A DNA stretch of 64,000 nt from Paenibacillus sp. JNUCC-31. GTDB taxonomy: Bacteria; Bacillota; Bacilli; Paenibacillales; Paenibacillaceae. The notes beneath the pieces were generated by a model that did not search any database, was not told the origin of the DNA, and saw nothing but the letters and a program-made list of their open reading frames with translations. This document shows positions 21,145 to 28,580 of this stretch, piece by piece. The DNA is taken from the NCBI RefSeq assembly GCF_014844075.1, contig NZ_CP062165.1:1364001-1428000 (forward strand). The letters are read 5' to 3'. The first letter of the stretch is position 1; the number at the start of each line of letters is the position of its first letter. Made by a program: the position numbers and the translations under genes.

Positions 21145-21902
21145 AACCTTAGCCTCTCATTTAGTGTATTTAGGAACTGCGTGAAATCGATACATAATTT
21201 TTTGGGATAGGTTATCGAACACACATACATTCCGAAGATAACGGATACTGTCTGATATTGAGGAAAATGGGTAAACAAACTTCGTACTATTCCAGCATCC
21301 ACATCCACGGTTGTTGGTTTTTGAAGTTCATACAAAGAAAAACAGGTAGTCAGACCTGTTTTTAATACTTTAGATAAGGATTCCTTTGCAGTCCAGAACA
21401 TAGTAAGCGTTGCTTCTGTGGAAAACGGTAAGTCCTCGATGAAACCCTTCTCCCAATCAGTCAATTGCGATAAGAACAAGTCTATTCTAGTTGGGTCGAT
21501 TCGTTCGATATCGATTCCCATGGGTACCGCTTCAGGGAAGGCTAACGCTGCCCCGAGTTCGTCACAATGGGTGATGCTTACTTGCATATTTTGTTTATTT
21601 GGATGCACTACAATTGGGTGGTCCAATATTCCTCTATCGATCCAAATCTGATTTAAACGCCCCTCCCCAATCGCCCCGGAGAGCGAACATTTAGCAGCGT
21701 ATCTTCCTGCTAAATAGCTTTGCTTCCTTCTATCGGCAAGACCCTGATTTAGATAATCCAGCTCGTATGGATGCAAAATATCTACCACTTGTAGACTTTG
21801 AGTATAATTTGAGGAATAACACAAGCTAAAGCGGAAATAGCGCTGCTCACCCCTCTCAGTATTGGACCATTCATGTTCGACCAGTACAGGCAGTCGGACC
21901 AA
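21132..21902 (-). CDS. Sfp-type 4'-phosphopantetheinyl transferase
   Basis: The protein carries the Sfp signatures GIDIERID and FWTAKESLSK, whose acidic residues bind Mg2+ and the diphosphate of coenzyme A. It transfers phosphopantetheine to the carrier serines of the PKS and the free ACP. An in-frame TTG at 21932 would give 266 residues but has no ribosome binding site. The TTG at 21902 has AGAGGTGGGGGAG directly upstream (21905-21917), so the 256-residue form starting MVRLPVLVEHEW is preferred. It is the first gene of the PKS operon. Confidence 0.9.
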   Translation of the reverse strand: MVRLPVLVEHEWSNTERGEQRYFRFSLCYSSNYTQSLQVVDILHPYELDYLNQGLADRRKQSYLAGRYAAKCSLSGAIGEGRLNQIWIDRGILDHPIVVHPNKQNMQVSITHCDELGAALAFPEAVPMGIDIERIDPTRIDLFLSQLTDWEKGFIEDLPFSTEATLTMFWTAKESLSKVLKTGLTTCFSLYELQKPTTVDVDAGIVRSLFTHFPQYQTVSVIFGMYVCSITYPKKLCIDFTQFLNTLNERLRLCLT

Positions 21903-22092
21903 TTCTCCCCCACCTCTATTCTTCTTGTTCAACTCGAAATATGTGCTTAAAATCGGACAATATTTCCTCTTTTTATTTTACGTATAGTACTTTTATAGAA
22001 ACCAAAAATAAGCCATCAAGACACACCTTCCCCAGGTCGTCTGTAAGCTTATTACACACTACAACGTAGTAAATGACTATAAACGATTCATC

Positions 22093-22122
22093 CATTCAAC
22101 GTGCCGAAACAACGATTGAATG
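22093..22122 (-). promoter_or_regulatory. Leader RNA hairpin, candidate LoaP recognition element
   Basis: In minus-strand RNA, CAUUCAA pairs perfectly with UUGAAUG. The stem continues through a bulged U to CG/CG and UG/CA pairs closed by a UUUCGG loop. No U-tract follows, so it is not an intrinsic terminator. LoaP proteins bind a hairpin in the 5' leader of their target operon (established for the difficidin leader). Location, orientation and the adjacent divergent loaP make this the best candidate; the assignment is inference. Confidence 0.45.
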
Positions 22123-22131
22123 AAACAGATA

Positions 22132-22167
22132 ATTGTAACATTAAGGCAGATAGGTCAATATTGTCAA
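22132..22167 (-). promoter_or_regulatory. Candidate sigma-A promoter of the PKS operon
   Basis: On the minus strand a consensus -35 TTGACA (22162-22167) is followed after 17 bases by TTAATG. An overlapping alternative is TTGACC (22153-22158) with TACAAT (22132-22137) after 15 bases. Neither pair is ideal, so the exact -10 is uncertain. Initiation here would place the 22093-22122 hairpin within the first few dozen transcribed bases. Confidence 0.4.
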
Positions 22168-22448
22168 TTTCTTTTGGAATTCATAGGTAATAATGATCAT
22201 ATAAAAAAATACATTGAAATGAACTTTTACACTTCCTTTTCTTTCCTCCTAAGTATATAATGATCCAGTGTTGGTTTACAATTATCATTTTTGTAAATTT
22301 ATTTCAACATTTTTCGACATAGAATGATCTTTTTTTGAGAAGAATTATTTTTTTACAAAAAAACGTTATAACTTCATGTACAAATTTACATAGTCATGAT
22401 TTAATTGGATAAAACATCTAATTAATGGATGAGTAAGGGTGTTGAGGT

Positions 22449-23099
22449 ATGAAATGGTATGCACTCTCAGTACAAACAGGAGAAGAGAACAAAGCGAAGT
22501 TATTTTTACAAAACAAGTTTGACCAACATGTTTTACAATGTTTAGTGCCCAAACGTCTTGTTCCAGAGCGAAAAAATGGCGAGGTGTATCATGCAGTTAA
22601 ATTGATATTCCCTGGATATTTATTTATTAGAACCCACATGACATTCAAACTCTATTATGAGATAAAAAAAACACCTAGAGTGTTAAGTCTTTTGAGTTAT
22701 CTGAATCCTAAAGATCGGTGTTGTGATTGGAGCAAAAAGTCTATTTCGAACATGGGTGATTCCGTTGATGAAGATACTTTCTTCAAGAACGTGCCGGATG
22801 ATGAAATGAGTCAGATTCTCAAGTTGTTGGATGACAAGGGTATGCTGAGTTACTCCCAAGTTGTCGTTCAAGAGTCTGAAGTATTTGTTCAGTCTGGGCC
22901 ACTAACAGGGATGGAAAGCATGATCAAGAAAATTGATAAACGCAAAAAAAGAGCAAAGGTCTCCATCCATTTCTTGGATTCAGATAAAGTGATCGACGTC
23001 GGAATTGATGTGATTTCATCTCCGTCTATCACGGAACAATCACAAAATAATCGTTTAGGAGGAACAAGCATTGGCGGTTTTGAAAACAGCGGAAACTAA
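22449..23099 (+). CDS. loaP: LoaP-type NusG paralogue, processive antiterminator
   Basis: A 216-residue protein with an N-terminal NGN domain (MKWYALSVQTGEENKA, then FPGYLFIR, the NusG signature) and a C-terminal KOW domain from about residue 140 (FVQSGPLTGMES...KRAKVSIHFL). It is longer and more divergent than housekeeping NusG. LoaP proteins load on RNA polymerase at a leader RNA hairpin and suppress termination over long biosynthetic operons. This gene is divergent from a PKS operon of at least 22 kb and shares a transcript with the exporter, matching that role. ATG start at 22449, 10 bases after AAGGGTG. Confidence 0.88.
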   Translation: MKWYALSVQTGEENKAKLFLQNKFDQHVLQCLVPKRLVPERKNGEVYHAVKLIFPGYLFIRTHMTFKLYYEIKKTPRVLSLLSYLNPKDRCCDWSKKSISNMGDSVDEDTFFKNVPDDEMSQILKLLDDKGMLSYSQVVVQESEVFVQSGPLTGMESMIKKIDKRKKRAKVSIHFLDSDKVIDVGIDVISSPSITEQSQNNRLGGTSIGGFENSGN

Positions 23100-24294
23100 G
23101 CAATTAGGTCCAAAGAAAGCAGCTCTAAATTTTATATTCTTCACCATATTAATTGATTTTTTAGGTTATGGTATCATTGCTCCACTATATGCATTTTACG
23201 TATTGCAGTTCTCCACCTCAGCATTTATTATAGGTTTGCTAGCCACTTCATACGCTCTCATGCAGTTTATATTTTCACCCATTCTGGGGGCTTTATCAGA
23301 TCGATTCGGCAGGCGTCCTATCCTCTTACTTTCACAGCTAGGTGCAGCTATCGGGTACATTCTCTTTGCAACATCAGATCAGCTCTGGTTATTATTTGTC
23401 TCCAGAATGATAGCCGGCTTAACAGCTGGGAACATTTCAACAGCCCAAGCTTATATCGCCGATGTCACCTCCATTGAGAATCGTTCTAAAGGATTTGCCA
23501 TTTTTGGAGCCGCATCCGGGTTGGGTATTGTATTAGGTCCACTTATTGCTGTTGTCGCCGTAAAACATAGCCTTGCGTTACCCTCTTTGGTCGCAGCAGG
23601 ATTCGCACTGTTGAATTTAATTTATGGACTGTTTGTTTTACCAGAATCACATGTAAAACGGACAGCACGCTCGTTAACCATCTTTAATCCAATCAAAACA
23701 CTTGTAAAATATTTATCTATGCCACGTGTAAACATCATTACACTTGCCATATTTATGATGTACCTATGTTACCTTAGTATTCAGACCATTTTGGCACTAT
23801 TTGCGGTCGACCGCTTCGGTTATGGGCCTTCACAAGTGGCATACATTTTAACTTATGTTGGCTTTCTATCAGTCGTCTTTCAAATTGGCTTACACAAAGT
23901 CATTAACAAATTCCCAGAATACAAGTTGGGGGTTTCAGCCTTTATAATCATCGTTATGGGATACTTAGGCACAAGCTTTTCTTATAATCTATGGATGTTG
24001 ATTATATCACTGACCGTAACCTCTTTAGGTAATGCCATTGTACAAACCATTTTGTTGGGACGACTCTCTAGACTTGCTCCTGAAAGCGAGCAAGGTTCCA
24101 TAATGGGGGCATCTCAATCTATGAATTCACTTGCTGCCATTATTGGTCCAATTCTCGGAGGGCTGCTGTACCAATATTTTGGTGCAGGAGCACCTTATCT
24201 GGGCGCAGTCGTCTTCGCACTTATTGCACTCAGCTGTTTCACGTTCTCATTTAATAAGGTTGGCCAGACAAGTACAAATCAAAAAATGATTTAA
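23071..24294 (+). CDS. MFS drug:proton antiporter (DHA1/TetA-like), probable polyketide exporter
   Basis: A 407-residue integral membrane protein with about 12 hydrophobic segments. It has the major facilitator motif A GALSDRFGRRP after TM2 and a glycine-rich GAASGLGIVLGP in TM5, as in TetA-like antiporters. TTG start at 23071 with a perfect AGGAGG (23057-23062) eight bases upstream; the start overlaps the end of loaP by 29 bp. Co-expression with loaP next to the PKS operon suggests export of, and self-resistance to, the polyketide. Substrate specificity is inferred from position only. Confidence 0.88.
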   Translation: MAVLKTAETKQLGPKKAALNFIFFTILIDFLGYGIIAPLYAFYVLQFSTSAFIIGLLATSYALMQFIFSPILGALSDRFGRRPILLLSQLGAAIGYILFATSDQLWLLFVSRMIAGLTAGNISTAQAYIADVTSIENRSKGFAIFGAASGLGIVLGPLIAVVAVKHSLALPSLVAAGFALLNLIYGLFVLPESHVKRTARSLTIFNPIKTLVKYLSMPRVNIITLAIFMMYLCYLSIQTILALFAVDRFGYGPSQVAYILTYVGFLSVVFQIGLHKVINKFPEYKLGVSAFIIIVMGYLGTSFSYNLWMLIISLTVTSLGNAIVQTILLGRLSRLAPESEQGSIMGASQSMNSLAAIIGPILGGLLYQYFGAGAPYLGAVVFALIALSCFTFSFNKVGQTSTNQKMI

Positions 24295-24305
24295 GGAGAG
24301 ATCAA

Positions 24306-24689
24306 ATGGATAAAACGAATAATCTTAGTACAGTTAAGGAACATGATCTTGTTATTACACATCTTACCGGAAATATCTCTGTAGACGATGTAAACCACTG
24401 GTATGACGATTTCATTTCTGTTTGCCAACCATTATTGGATAATGGACAAAAATTCAAACTACTGGTTAACAGACTACCTTATCAAGCGGAGCACTTTACT
24501 GTCCAAAAGACTTGGAGAGAAAAGTTCTTTAATGATTCTTTACTCAAACAATGTAATGCCATTGCTTTTGTGATTGAAAGCGGGGACGTTATGAGTCATT
24601 TAAAAGAGACTTATACTTCCGAGAAGGTTCAATTTTTCAATGATTATTCAGAAGCTCATCAATGGATCACTAACTTTACTGCATCTTAA
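24306..24689 (+). CDS. Small STAS/SpoIIAA-like protein of unknown function
   Basis: A 127-residue soluble protein beginning 11 bp after the MFS gene with AAGGAGA as ribosome binding site, so it is third in the loaP operon. The alternating pattern (LVITHLTGNISVDDV, KFKLLVNRLPY, CNAIAFVIES, VQFFNDYSEAHQWI) resembles the beta-alpha repeats and final 'FxdxxeAxxWL' helix of the SpoIIAA-like STAS fold. A conserved phospho-serine is not obvious. STAS proteins bind other proteins or small ligands. A role in regulation or resistance tied to the cluster is possible but not shown. Confidence 0.7.
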   Translation: MDKTNNLSTVKEHDLVITHLTGNISVDDVNHWYDDFISVCQPLLDNGQKFKLLVNRLPYQAEHFTVQKTWREKFFNDSLLKQCNAIAFVIESGDVMSHLKETYTSEKVQFFNDYSEAHQWITNFTAS

Positions 24690-24734
24690 TATTAGAAACA
24701 AGGGAGATTGCCCAAGTCTCATCCCTAAGCTAAG

Positions 24735-24764
24735 GCCGTCGAGAAAGTATCGACGGCTTTTTTA
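24735..24764 (+). terminator. Rho-independent terminator of the loaP-MFS-STAS operon
   Basis: Perfect 8-bp stem GCCGTCGA/TCGACGGC with a 7-base loop followed by a run of seven T, 46 bp after the STAS-like gene. Confidence 0.9.
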
Positions 24765-24776
24765 TACTCAAATCCC

Positions 24777-24881
24777 TCAGCAATTACGTACTAACACTCG
24801 CCGATACATGTCATAATCAACCACATTCGCAGGCGGATGATTCATGCTGATATCCTGCCGTGTAAATGCATTTTTCCCCAT
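24777..24881 (-). CDS. Possible 34-residue small protein
   Basis: A short ORF encoding MGKNAFTRQDISMNHPPANV followed by VDYDMYRRVLVRNC. The ATG at 24881 is preceded by AAGGGGGAG at good spacing, better than chance would usually give. No family is recognised, it has no membrane segment, and it lies between the terminator and a transposase remnant, so it may be a leftover fragment. Its minus-strand stop touches the terminator of the loaP operon. Confidence 0.3.
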   Translation of the reverse strand: MGKNAFTRQDISMNHPPANVVDYDMYRRVLVRNC

Positions 24882-24941
24882 CGTCTCCCCCTTTCCTCTA
24901 GTAAAAATTAGCGCAGCTGAATTAACCATGGATTGTCAACA

Positions 24942-25250
24942 TTAAATCAGACAACTTTTTTTAAGGGCTACTTGACGATACTGAGCAGGCGTCATGTACT
25001 CCAGTGATCCGTGAATTCGGTACTTGTTAAACCAGTTGACGTAGTCGTATAATTCCAATTTCGAAATTGCATCTGGTAGATAAATTCCCTTTTCTTTGGG
25101 TATTAGAGAAAAGAGTTCCTGACAGACCCTGAAATGCCTTAGATTGATATTGCCCAGTGCTTGCTCCACTTTCCCTTTCTGATTGCCAGCACCAATCCCT
25201 GTAAACTTCACGCCTATACCCAAAAAAGCGGGCTTTTCGTCATGCCGCCG
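24942..25250 (-). pseudogene. IS3-family transposase (OrfB) C-terminal remnant
   Basis: The last 40 or so codons, ending at 24942, read YDYVNWFNKYRIHGSLEYMT followed by PAQYRQVAL. This is the characteristic end of the IS3/IS150 integrase-core transposase. The upstream codons to about 25250 do not continue the transposase convincingly, and the same open frame then runs antiparallel to nothing useful inside levB. No DDE triad, OrfA or clear terminal inverted repeat is present, so this is a decayed fragment. It lies between the PKS locus and the sucrose locus. Confidence 0.75.
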
Positions 25251-25251
25251 A

Positions 25252-26808
25252 TTAATCGAAATATTTAATCCGCAAGTTGCTAAATACTGCCGTCCCGCCT
25301 TCAGCATACAGCGTGATCCCGCGGTCACTCCATTTTGGAAAAATGACATTGGATAACACCAATGAACCATCATCAACGAAGACCTCGATACTGGTCTTGT
25401 CTACCAGAATCTTGAGATGAACCTTGTTCTTCTCGGGAGCAAATGCCGCCTGACTCTCCAAGTCTCGGCCACTCCTGTCAGGATTCCCGGTATAGGTCCG
25501 GTTCACATAGACATAGCCACCTTCTACATTGACGCCTGTATCCACATGTCGGCTCTGGTCGTTGGATTCACGAAGCCTTAAACCAATATTATTGATCTTG
25601 GTCCACGATATATCAGCCTCAAGCTGATATGAATCTCCCATCACATGAAGTGTATGAGATCCCTTGACTGTAATCGGTTTAAAGGCAGTCTCCGAGACCA
25701 CTGCCTGTTCCAGAGACTCAATCGGCCTTGAGATCAGTCGATACTGACCCGTTTTTGATGTAATAAGTTTAATTTCCCGAACAATCGAATCCATGCCGTT
25801 GTAACCTTCCTGGAGTGTCGGCGTATTGTTGGCATAGCTCCAGTTATTCATCCAGGCGAATGCGTAGCGGTGATCGGTTTTGTCACTGCTAGCCCCATCT
25901 TCAAATGTAATTCCTCCATACCAGTCGAAACCATAGTCGAGCCATTGTGGTTTATGAAGGTCGGGGACAAATTCTCTGCCATTAAAGCTTCCGGTCCAGT
26001 AAGCGTAGGTGTTGGGTTGCCCTGATGATCTGCCGTTGCCGCTTACGCCAAGCACCCATTTATAGGTGTCGTTATCTGCCCGCATCACAAATAGATCAGG
26101 ACATTCCACCAACCCTACGTTTTCCGTGAAGAAGCCGCCGGTATATCGCCAATTTTTCAGATTAACCGACTCATAGAACCCAATCTTCGTCCCTTCAGCC
26201 AGAGCCATAACCCATTTTTCGGATTGCTCATCCCAGATGATTTTAGGGTCTCTAAAATCCTTTTGTCCCGGATTCTTTATCACCGGTCGATCTCCATAAG
26301 GCTTAAATGTTTTCCCTTGATTGGTGCTGTACCATAAATATTGTTCCTGCTGTCCGCTGCTCGCAGAGGGCTGCGTCATAATCGCAACAATCGCTCCCTT
26401 GCCGAAGCCTGCTGTACCTGACTCATCTACAACCAATGAGCCAGACCATGGATCACCGTTCCGGTTCGTGTATTTGGGGATTGCCACTCCTTCATCCTTC
26501 CAATGAACCAGATCGACCGATGTGGCATGCCGCCATTCCGTACCATTGCCTGTGGGGTAATCACCATTATACAGATAATAATAGTGGTACTTTCCGTCCA
26601 GATATATCGGCCTTTGAGGATCATTCTTCCACTTGTCTGGCGTTGTAAAATGAAAGCTAGCTCGCAGGCTCGCGCCAGGAGAGGCTAATCCCGTATCCGC
26701 TGTAGGCCATGGGCTGTTGGTCAGGATCGGAATAACAGTGAAGGCAAGCGTGATCACACCACAGACAGCAGACCAAATGATTATTTTCCTTCTGATTTTG
26801 TTATTCAT
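25252..26808 (-). CDS. levB: Endolevanase, glycoside hydrolase family 32 (LevB-like)
   Basis: Hydrolyses levan outside the cell. The GH32 triad is present: DKWKNDPQ (nucleophile Asp63), FRDPK (transition-state stabiliser) and ECPDLF (acid/base Glu), followed by the C-terminal beta-sandwich ending in NLRIKYFD. The protein resembles B. subtilis LevB throughout, which also lies directly downstream of sacB. An N-terminal hydrophobic segment (about residues 8-30) serves as signal or anchor. The ATG at 26808 follows GAGGT and gives 518 residues; an in-frame ATG at 26844 lies in the upstream terminator and is unlikely. It is cotranscribed with sacB past a partial terminator. Confidence 0.93.
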   Translation of the reverse strand: MNNKIRRKIIIWSAVCGVITLAFTVIPILTNSPWPTADTGLASPGASLRASFHFTTPDKWKNDPQRPIYLDGKYHYYYLYNGDYPTGNGTEWRHATSVDLVHWKDEGVAIPKYTNRNGDPWSGSLVVDESGTAGFGKGAIVAIMTQPSASSGQQEQYLWYSTNQGKTFKPYGDRPVIKNPGQKDFRDPKIIWDEQSEKWVMALAEGTKIGFYESVNLKNWRYTGGFFTENVGLVECPDLFVMRADNDTYKWVLGVSGNGRSSGQPNTYAYWTGSFNGREFVPDLHKPQWLDYGFDWYGGITFEDGASSDKTDHRYAFAWMNNWSYANNTPTLQEGYNGMDSIVREIKLITSKTGQYRLISRPIESLEQAVVSETAFKPITVKGSHTLHVMGDSYQLEADISWTKINNIGLRLRESNDQSRHVDTGVNVEGGYVYVNRTYTGNPDRSGRDLESQAAFAPEKNKVHLKILVDKTSIEVFVDDGSLVLSNVIFPKWSDRGITLYAEGGTAVFSNLRIKYFD

Positions 26809-26826
26809 AACAGATACCTCGTTTGT

Positions 26827-26864
26827 AAAAAAAGAAAATGCCAATAGTTATCGACATTTTCTTT
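26827..26864 (-). terminator. Attenuating terminator between sacB and levB
   Basis: On the minus strand AAAGAAAATG (26855-26864) pairs with CATTTTCTTT (26831-26840), the 3' arm running into a U-tract (26827-26833). The stem is AU-rich and sits inside the sacB-levB intergenic gap, so it likely reduces levB expression relative to sacB rather than ending transcription. Confidence 0.65.
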
Positions 26865-26889
26865 CTTTTAGATTCTCTGCGGAATTGGT

Positions 26890-28341
26890 TTATTCCACTG
26901 TCAATTGTCCTTGTGCCAGAATGCTGTCCTTCACTACGGATGTTTTGGATCCTTTGATATTCACCAGGAAACTTGGTGCGAAGGTAGAATGATGATCTTC
27001 AAACATTCCTCGGTTGGTCATATAACTAGTGATCACTACGTTGTTGCCTTGAACCTGCGGAATAGCAAAATGTGCGTAAGTCCAGGTAACATCCTTAGGG
27101 TCCAGATCTTGATGCAATACAAGTCCAGTACCATTCAATGGCTTATAAGGTCCGGTCAGAGAACCAGATACATATCCCAACATGTAGATATCTTCAGCAT
27201 CAACACCATCCACAACCATTTTGGCTCCTCTTGTATCCGTGAACAAATACCATTTTCCATTCAATTTAAAGATATTTGCGCGTTCAATTTCATCTGTTAC
27301 CGTATTGGATGCAATCAGCGGCTTCATCACTTGTTTTAAGGTATAGTCATCATTCAGTTCAATGATCCCCAAAGCGCCATTGGCTAAGGAAGCTAACTTT
27401 TTATTAGGGCTTTGCAGCAATTTCTCCCTCTCGGCCTGGAAGAACTTCTTGCTTCCTTCGTAGAAGGCTCTGTTATTGAATGCATCATCGCCCTGGTAGC
27501 CCGTCTCTGTTCCAGTATTGGCTTCGAAAACAAGGTATTTGTGACCCTTATCTTCAACGTAATGAGGATCTCTCAGCGTATGATTGTCGGAATAATCCCC
27601 ACCGCTGAAAGCCTGCTCCACGGTTTGATACATTTTGCCGTCACCATCAAAGATCGACTTGAAATCTTCAACACCCTCCACTTTGAGCGTGTCCTCTGTA
27701 AGTTCGGAGACATTGATTTGAGCAGTCGTCAGGGTTTGCTTGCCATAAAATCCGTTGGCCGGGTCCCAGCCATGACGATTGGTATAGAAGAGACGAATAT
27801 GGCCATCCGTAGTCAGCGTAGAAGAGCCGGACCATTCCTCTTCCTGGTGGTTCAGAATGGGGTCGTTCGGAACGTCCTTGTCGGTGTTTTTGAACACTCT
27901 CCCTGCATTTTTCCAGGCATCAATGGACGTGTCTCCTGCTTTTTTGTAGAACATATAGATGAATGTGTCTGATCCCCGATCCGGGTCACCCGCCAAACCA
28001 AAAACGATTTGATAACCATGATAGTCAGCTACAGTACCATCTGCATTTTGCAGTGGCCAGGTATCCCACACATCCATGTCGATGACATTACCCTTCTCAT
28101 CATATCCTTTTGCGGAAGGTAGATTTTGGATAGTAGATGCGTCAAACTGAGGAACTTTGAATTGTTCTTTGATTTGTTCCGCAGGGATTTTCAGGGCGTC
28201 TGTGCGTGTAATATGGGAGAAACCATAACTCTCTTTGTAGTCTGAACTTTCTTTTGCAAAAGCCGAAACTCCCCCACTTGCCAATAGTGCTGTTGCAAAC
28301 GTTACTGCTGTCGCTCTTCTCACAATCTTCTGGAAATTCAT
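26890..28341 (-). CDS. sacB: Levansucrase, glycoside hydrolase family 68
   Basis: Transfers fructose from sucrose onto growing levan, releasing glucose, outside the cell. A 483-residue protein with a Sec signal peptide (RRATAVTFATALLASGG, cleavage after AFA about residue 29). Catalytic residues by family alignment: Asp93 (VWDTWPLQN, nucleophile), Asp258 (LRDPH, stabiliser) and Glu353 in DEIERAN (acid/base). Length and motifs match B. subtilis SacB over the whole protein. ATG at 28341 with AGGGA upstream. Expression is governed by the RAT/terminator in its leader and the antiterminator gene just upstream. Confidence 0.97.
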   Translation of the reverse strand: MNFQKIVRRATAVTFATALLASGGVSAFAKESSDYKESYGFSHITRTDALKIPAEQIKEQFKVPQFDASTIQNLPSAKGYDEKGNVIDMDVWDTWPLQNADGTVADYHGYQIVFGLAGDPDRGSDTFIYMFYKKAGDTSIDAWKNAGRVFKNTDKDVPNDPILNHQEEEWSGSSTLTTDGHIRLFYTNRHGWDPANGFYGKQTLTTAQINVSELTEDTLKVEGVEDFKSIFDGDGKMYQTVEQAFSGGDYSDNHTLRDPHYVEDKGHKYLVFEANTGTETGYQGDDAFNNRAFYEGSKKFFQAEREKLLQSPNKKLASLANGALGIIELNDDYTLKQVMKPLIASNTVTDEIERANIFKLNGKWYLFTDTRGAKMVVDGVDAEDIYMLGYVSGSLTGPYKPLNGTGLVLHQDLDPKDVTWTYAHFAIPQVQGNNVVITSYMTNRGMFEDHHSTFAPSFLVNIKGSKTSVVKDSILAQGQLTVE

Positions 28342-28380
28342 TAGATGTATCCCTCTCTCTTGTCATTTTTTCCGGAAAAC

Positions 28381-28468
28381 AGAAAAAGACCTAAAAATCG
28401 TTAGGGTATGGTGGGTACACCGATCCCAACGGACTTTTAGGTCTTGCCTGCTTACCAGTAACAATCCC
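28381..28468 (-). promoter_or_regulatory. Ribonucleic antiterminator (RAT) and overlapping terminator in the sacB leader
   Basis: On the minus strand the sequence from about 28468 to 28440 reads GGGATTGTTACTGG then TAAGCAGGCAAGACC, which fits the RAT element bound by SacY/SacT/LicT proteins. Its 3' end overlaps the 5' arm of an intrinsic terminator: AAGACCTAAAA (28435-28445) pairs with TTTTTAGGTCTT (28385-28396), followed by a U-tract. Protein binding to the RAT stem-loop would block terminator formation and allow sacB expression, as in B. subtilis. Confidence 0.92.
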
Positions 28469-28580
28469 GACATATTCAACTGTCGATAACTATTCTATAT
28501 GGTCGGATCAAAATTTGGCTATAGATCGAAACTCCCGATTCGGATCAAGGACCAGGGACTCAGTTTATCAAGCATCATAA

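Larger units (their letters stand above)
21933..22448. other. Divergent leader and promoter region between PKS operon and loaP
   Basis: An AT-rich 516-bp stretch without a convincing gene. On the minus strand it holds the presumed promoter and about 190 bases of leader for the PKS operon, including a strong hairpin (22093-22122) and a small one, ACTAC-GTT-GTAGT in sense orientation (22058-22070). On the other side it contains an inverted repeat TTTACAA/TTGTAAA (22275-22281 and 22291-22297) that could be an operator. loaP is preceded by AAGGGTG near 22434. No terminator with a clear U-tract was found in the PKS leader. Confidence 0.6.

Noticed and set aside
22246..22251. AGGAGG on the minus strand in the loaP-PKS intergenic region as sign of a leader peptide
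   Set aside because: The only start codon at usable spacing is a GTG followed directly by TAA, so no peptide is encoded.
25085..25376. N-terminal part of the open frame that ends in the transposase tail
   Set aside because: It overlaps the 3' end of levB in another frame and shows no transposase residues; only the last 40 or so codons look like IS3 OrfB.
26905..27972. Long open frames on the plus strand (26905-27339 and 27412-27972) across sacB
   Set aside because: They lie antisense to an intact levansucrase whose catalytic motifs are in frame, and lack convincing ribosome binding sites or family resemblance.
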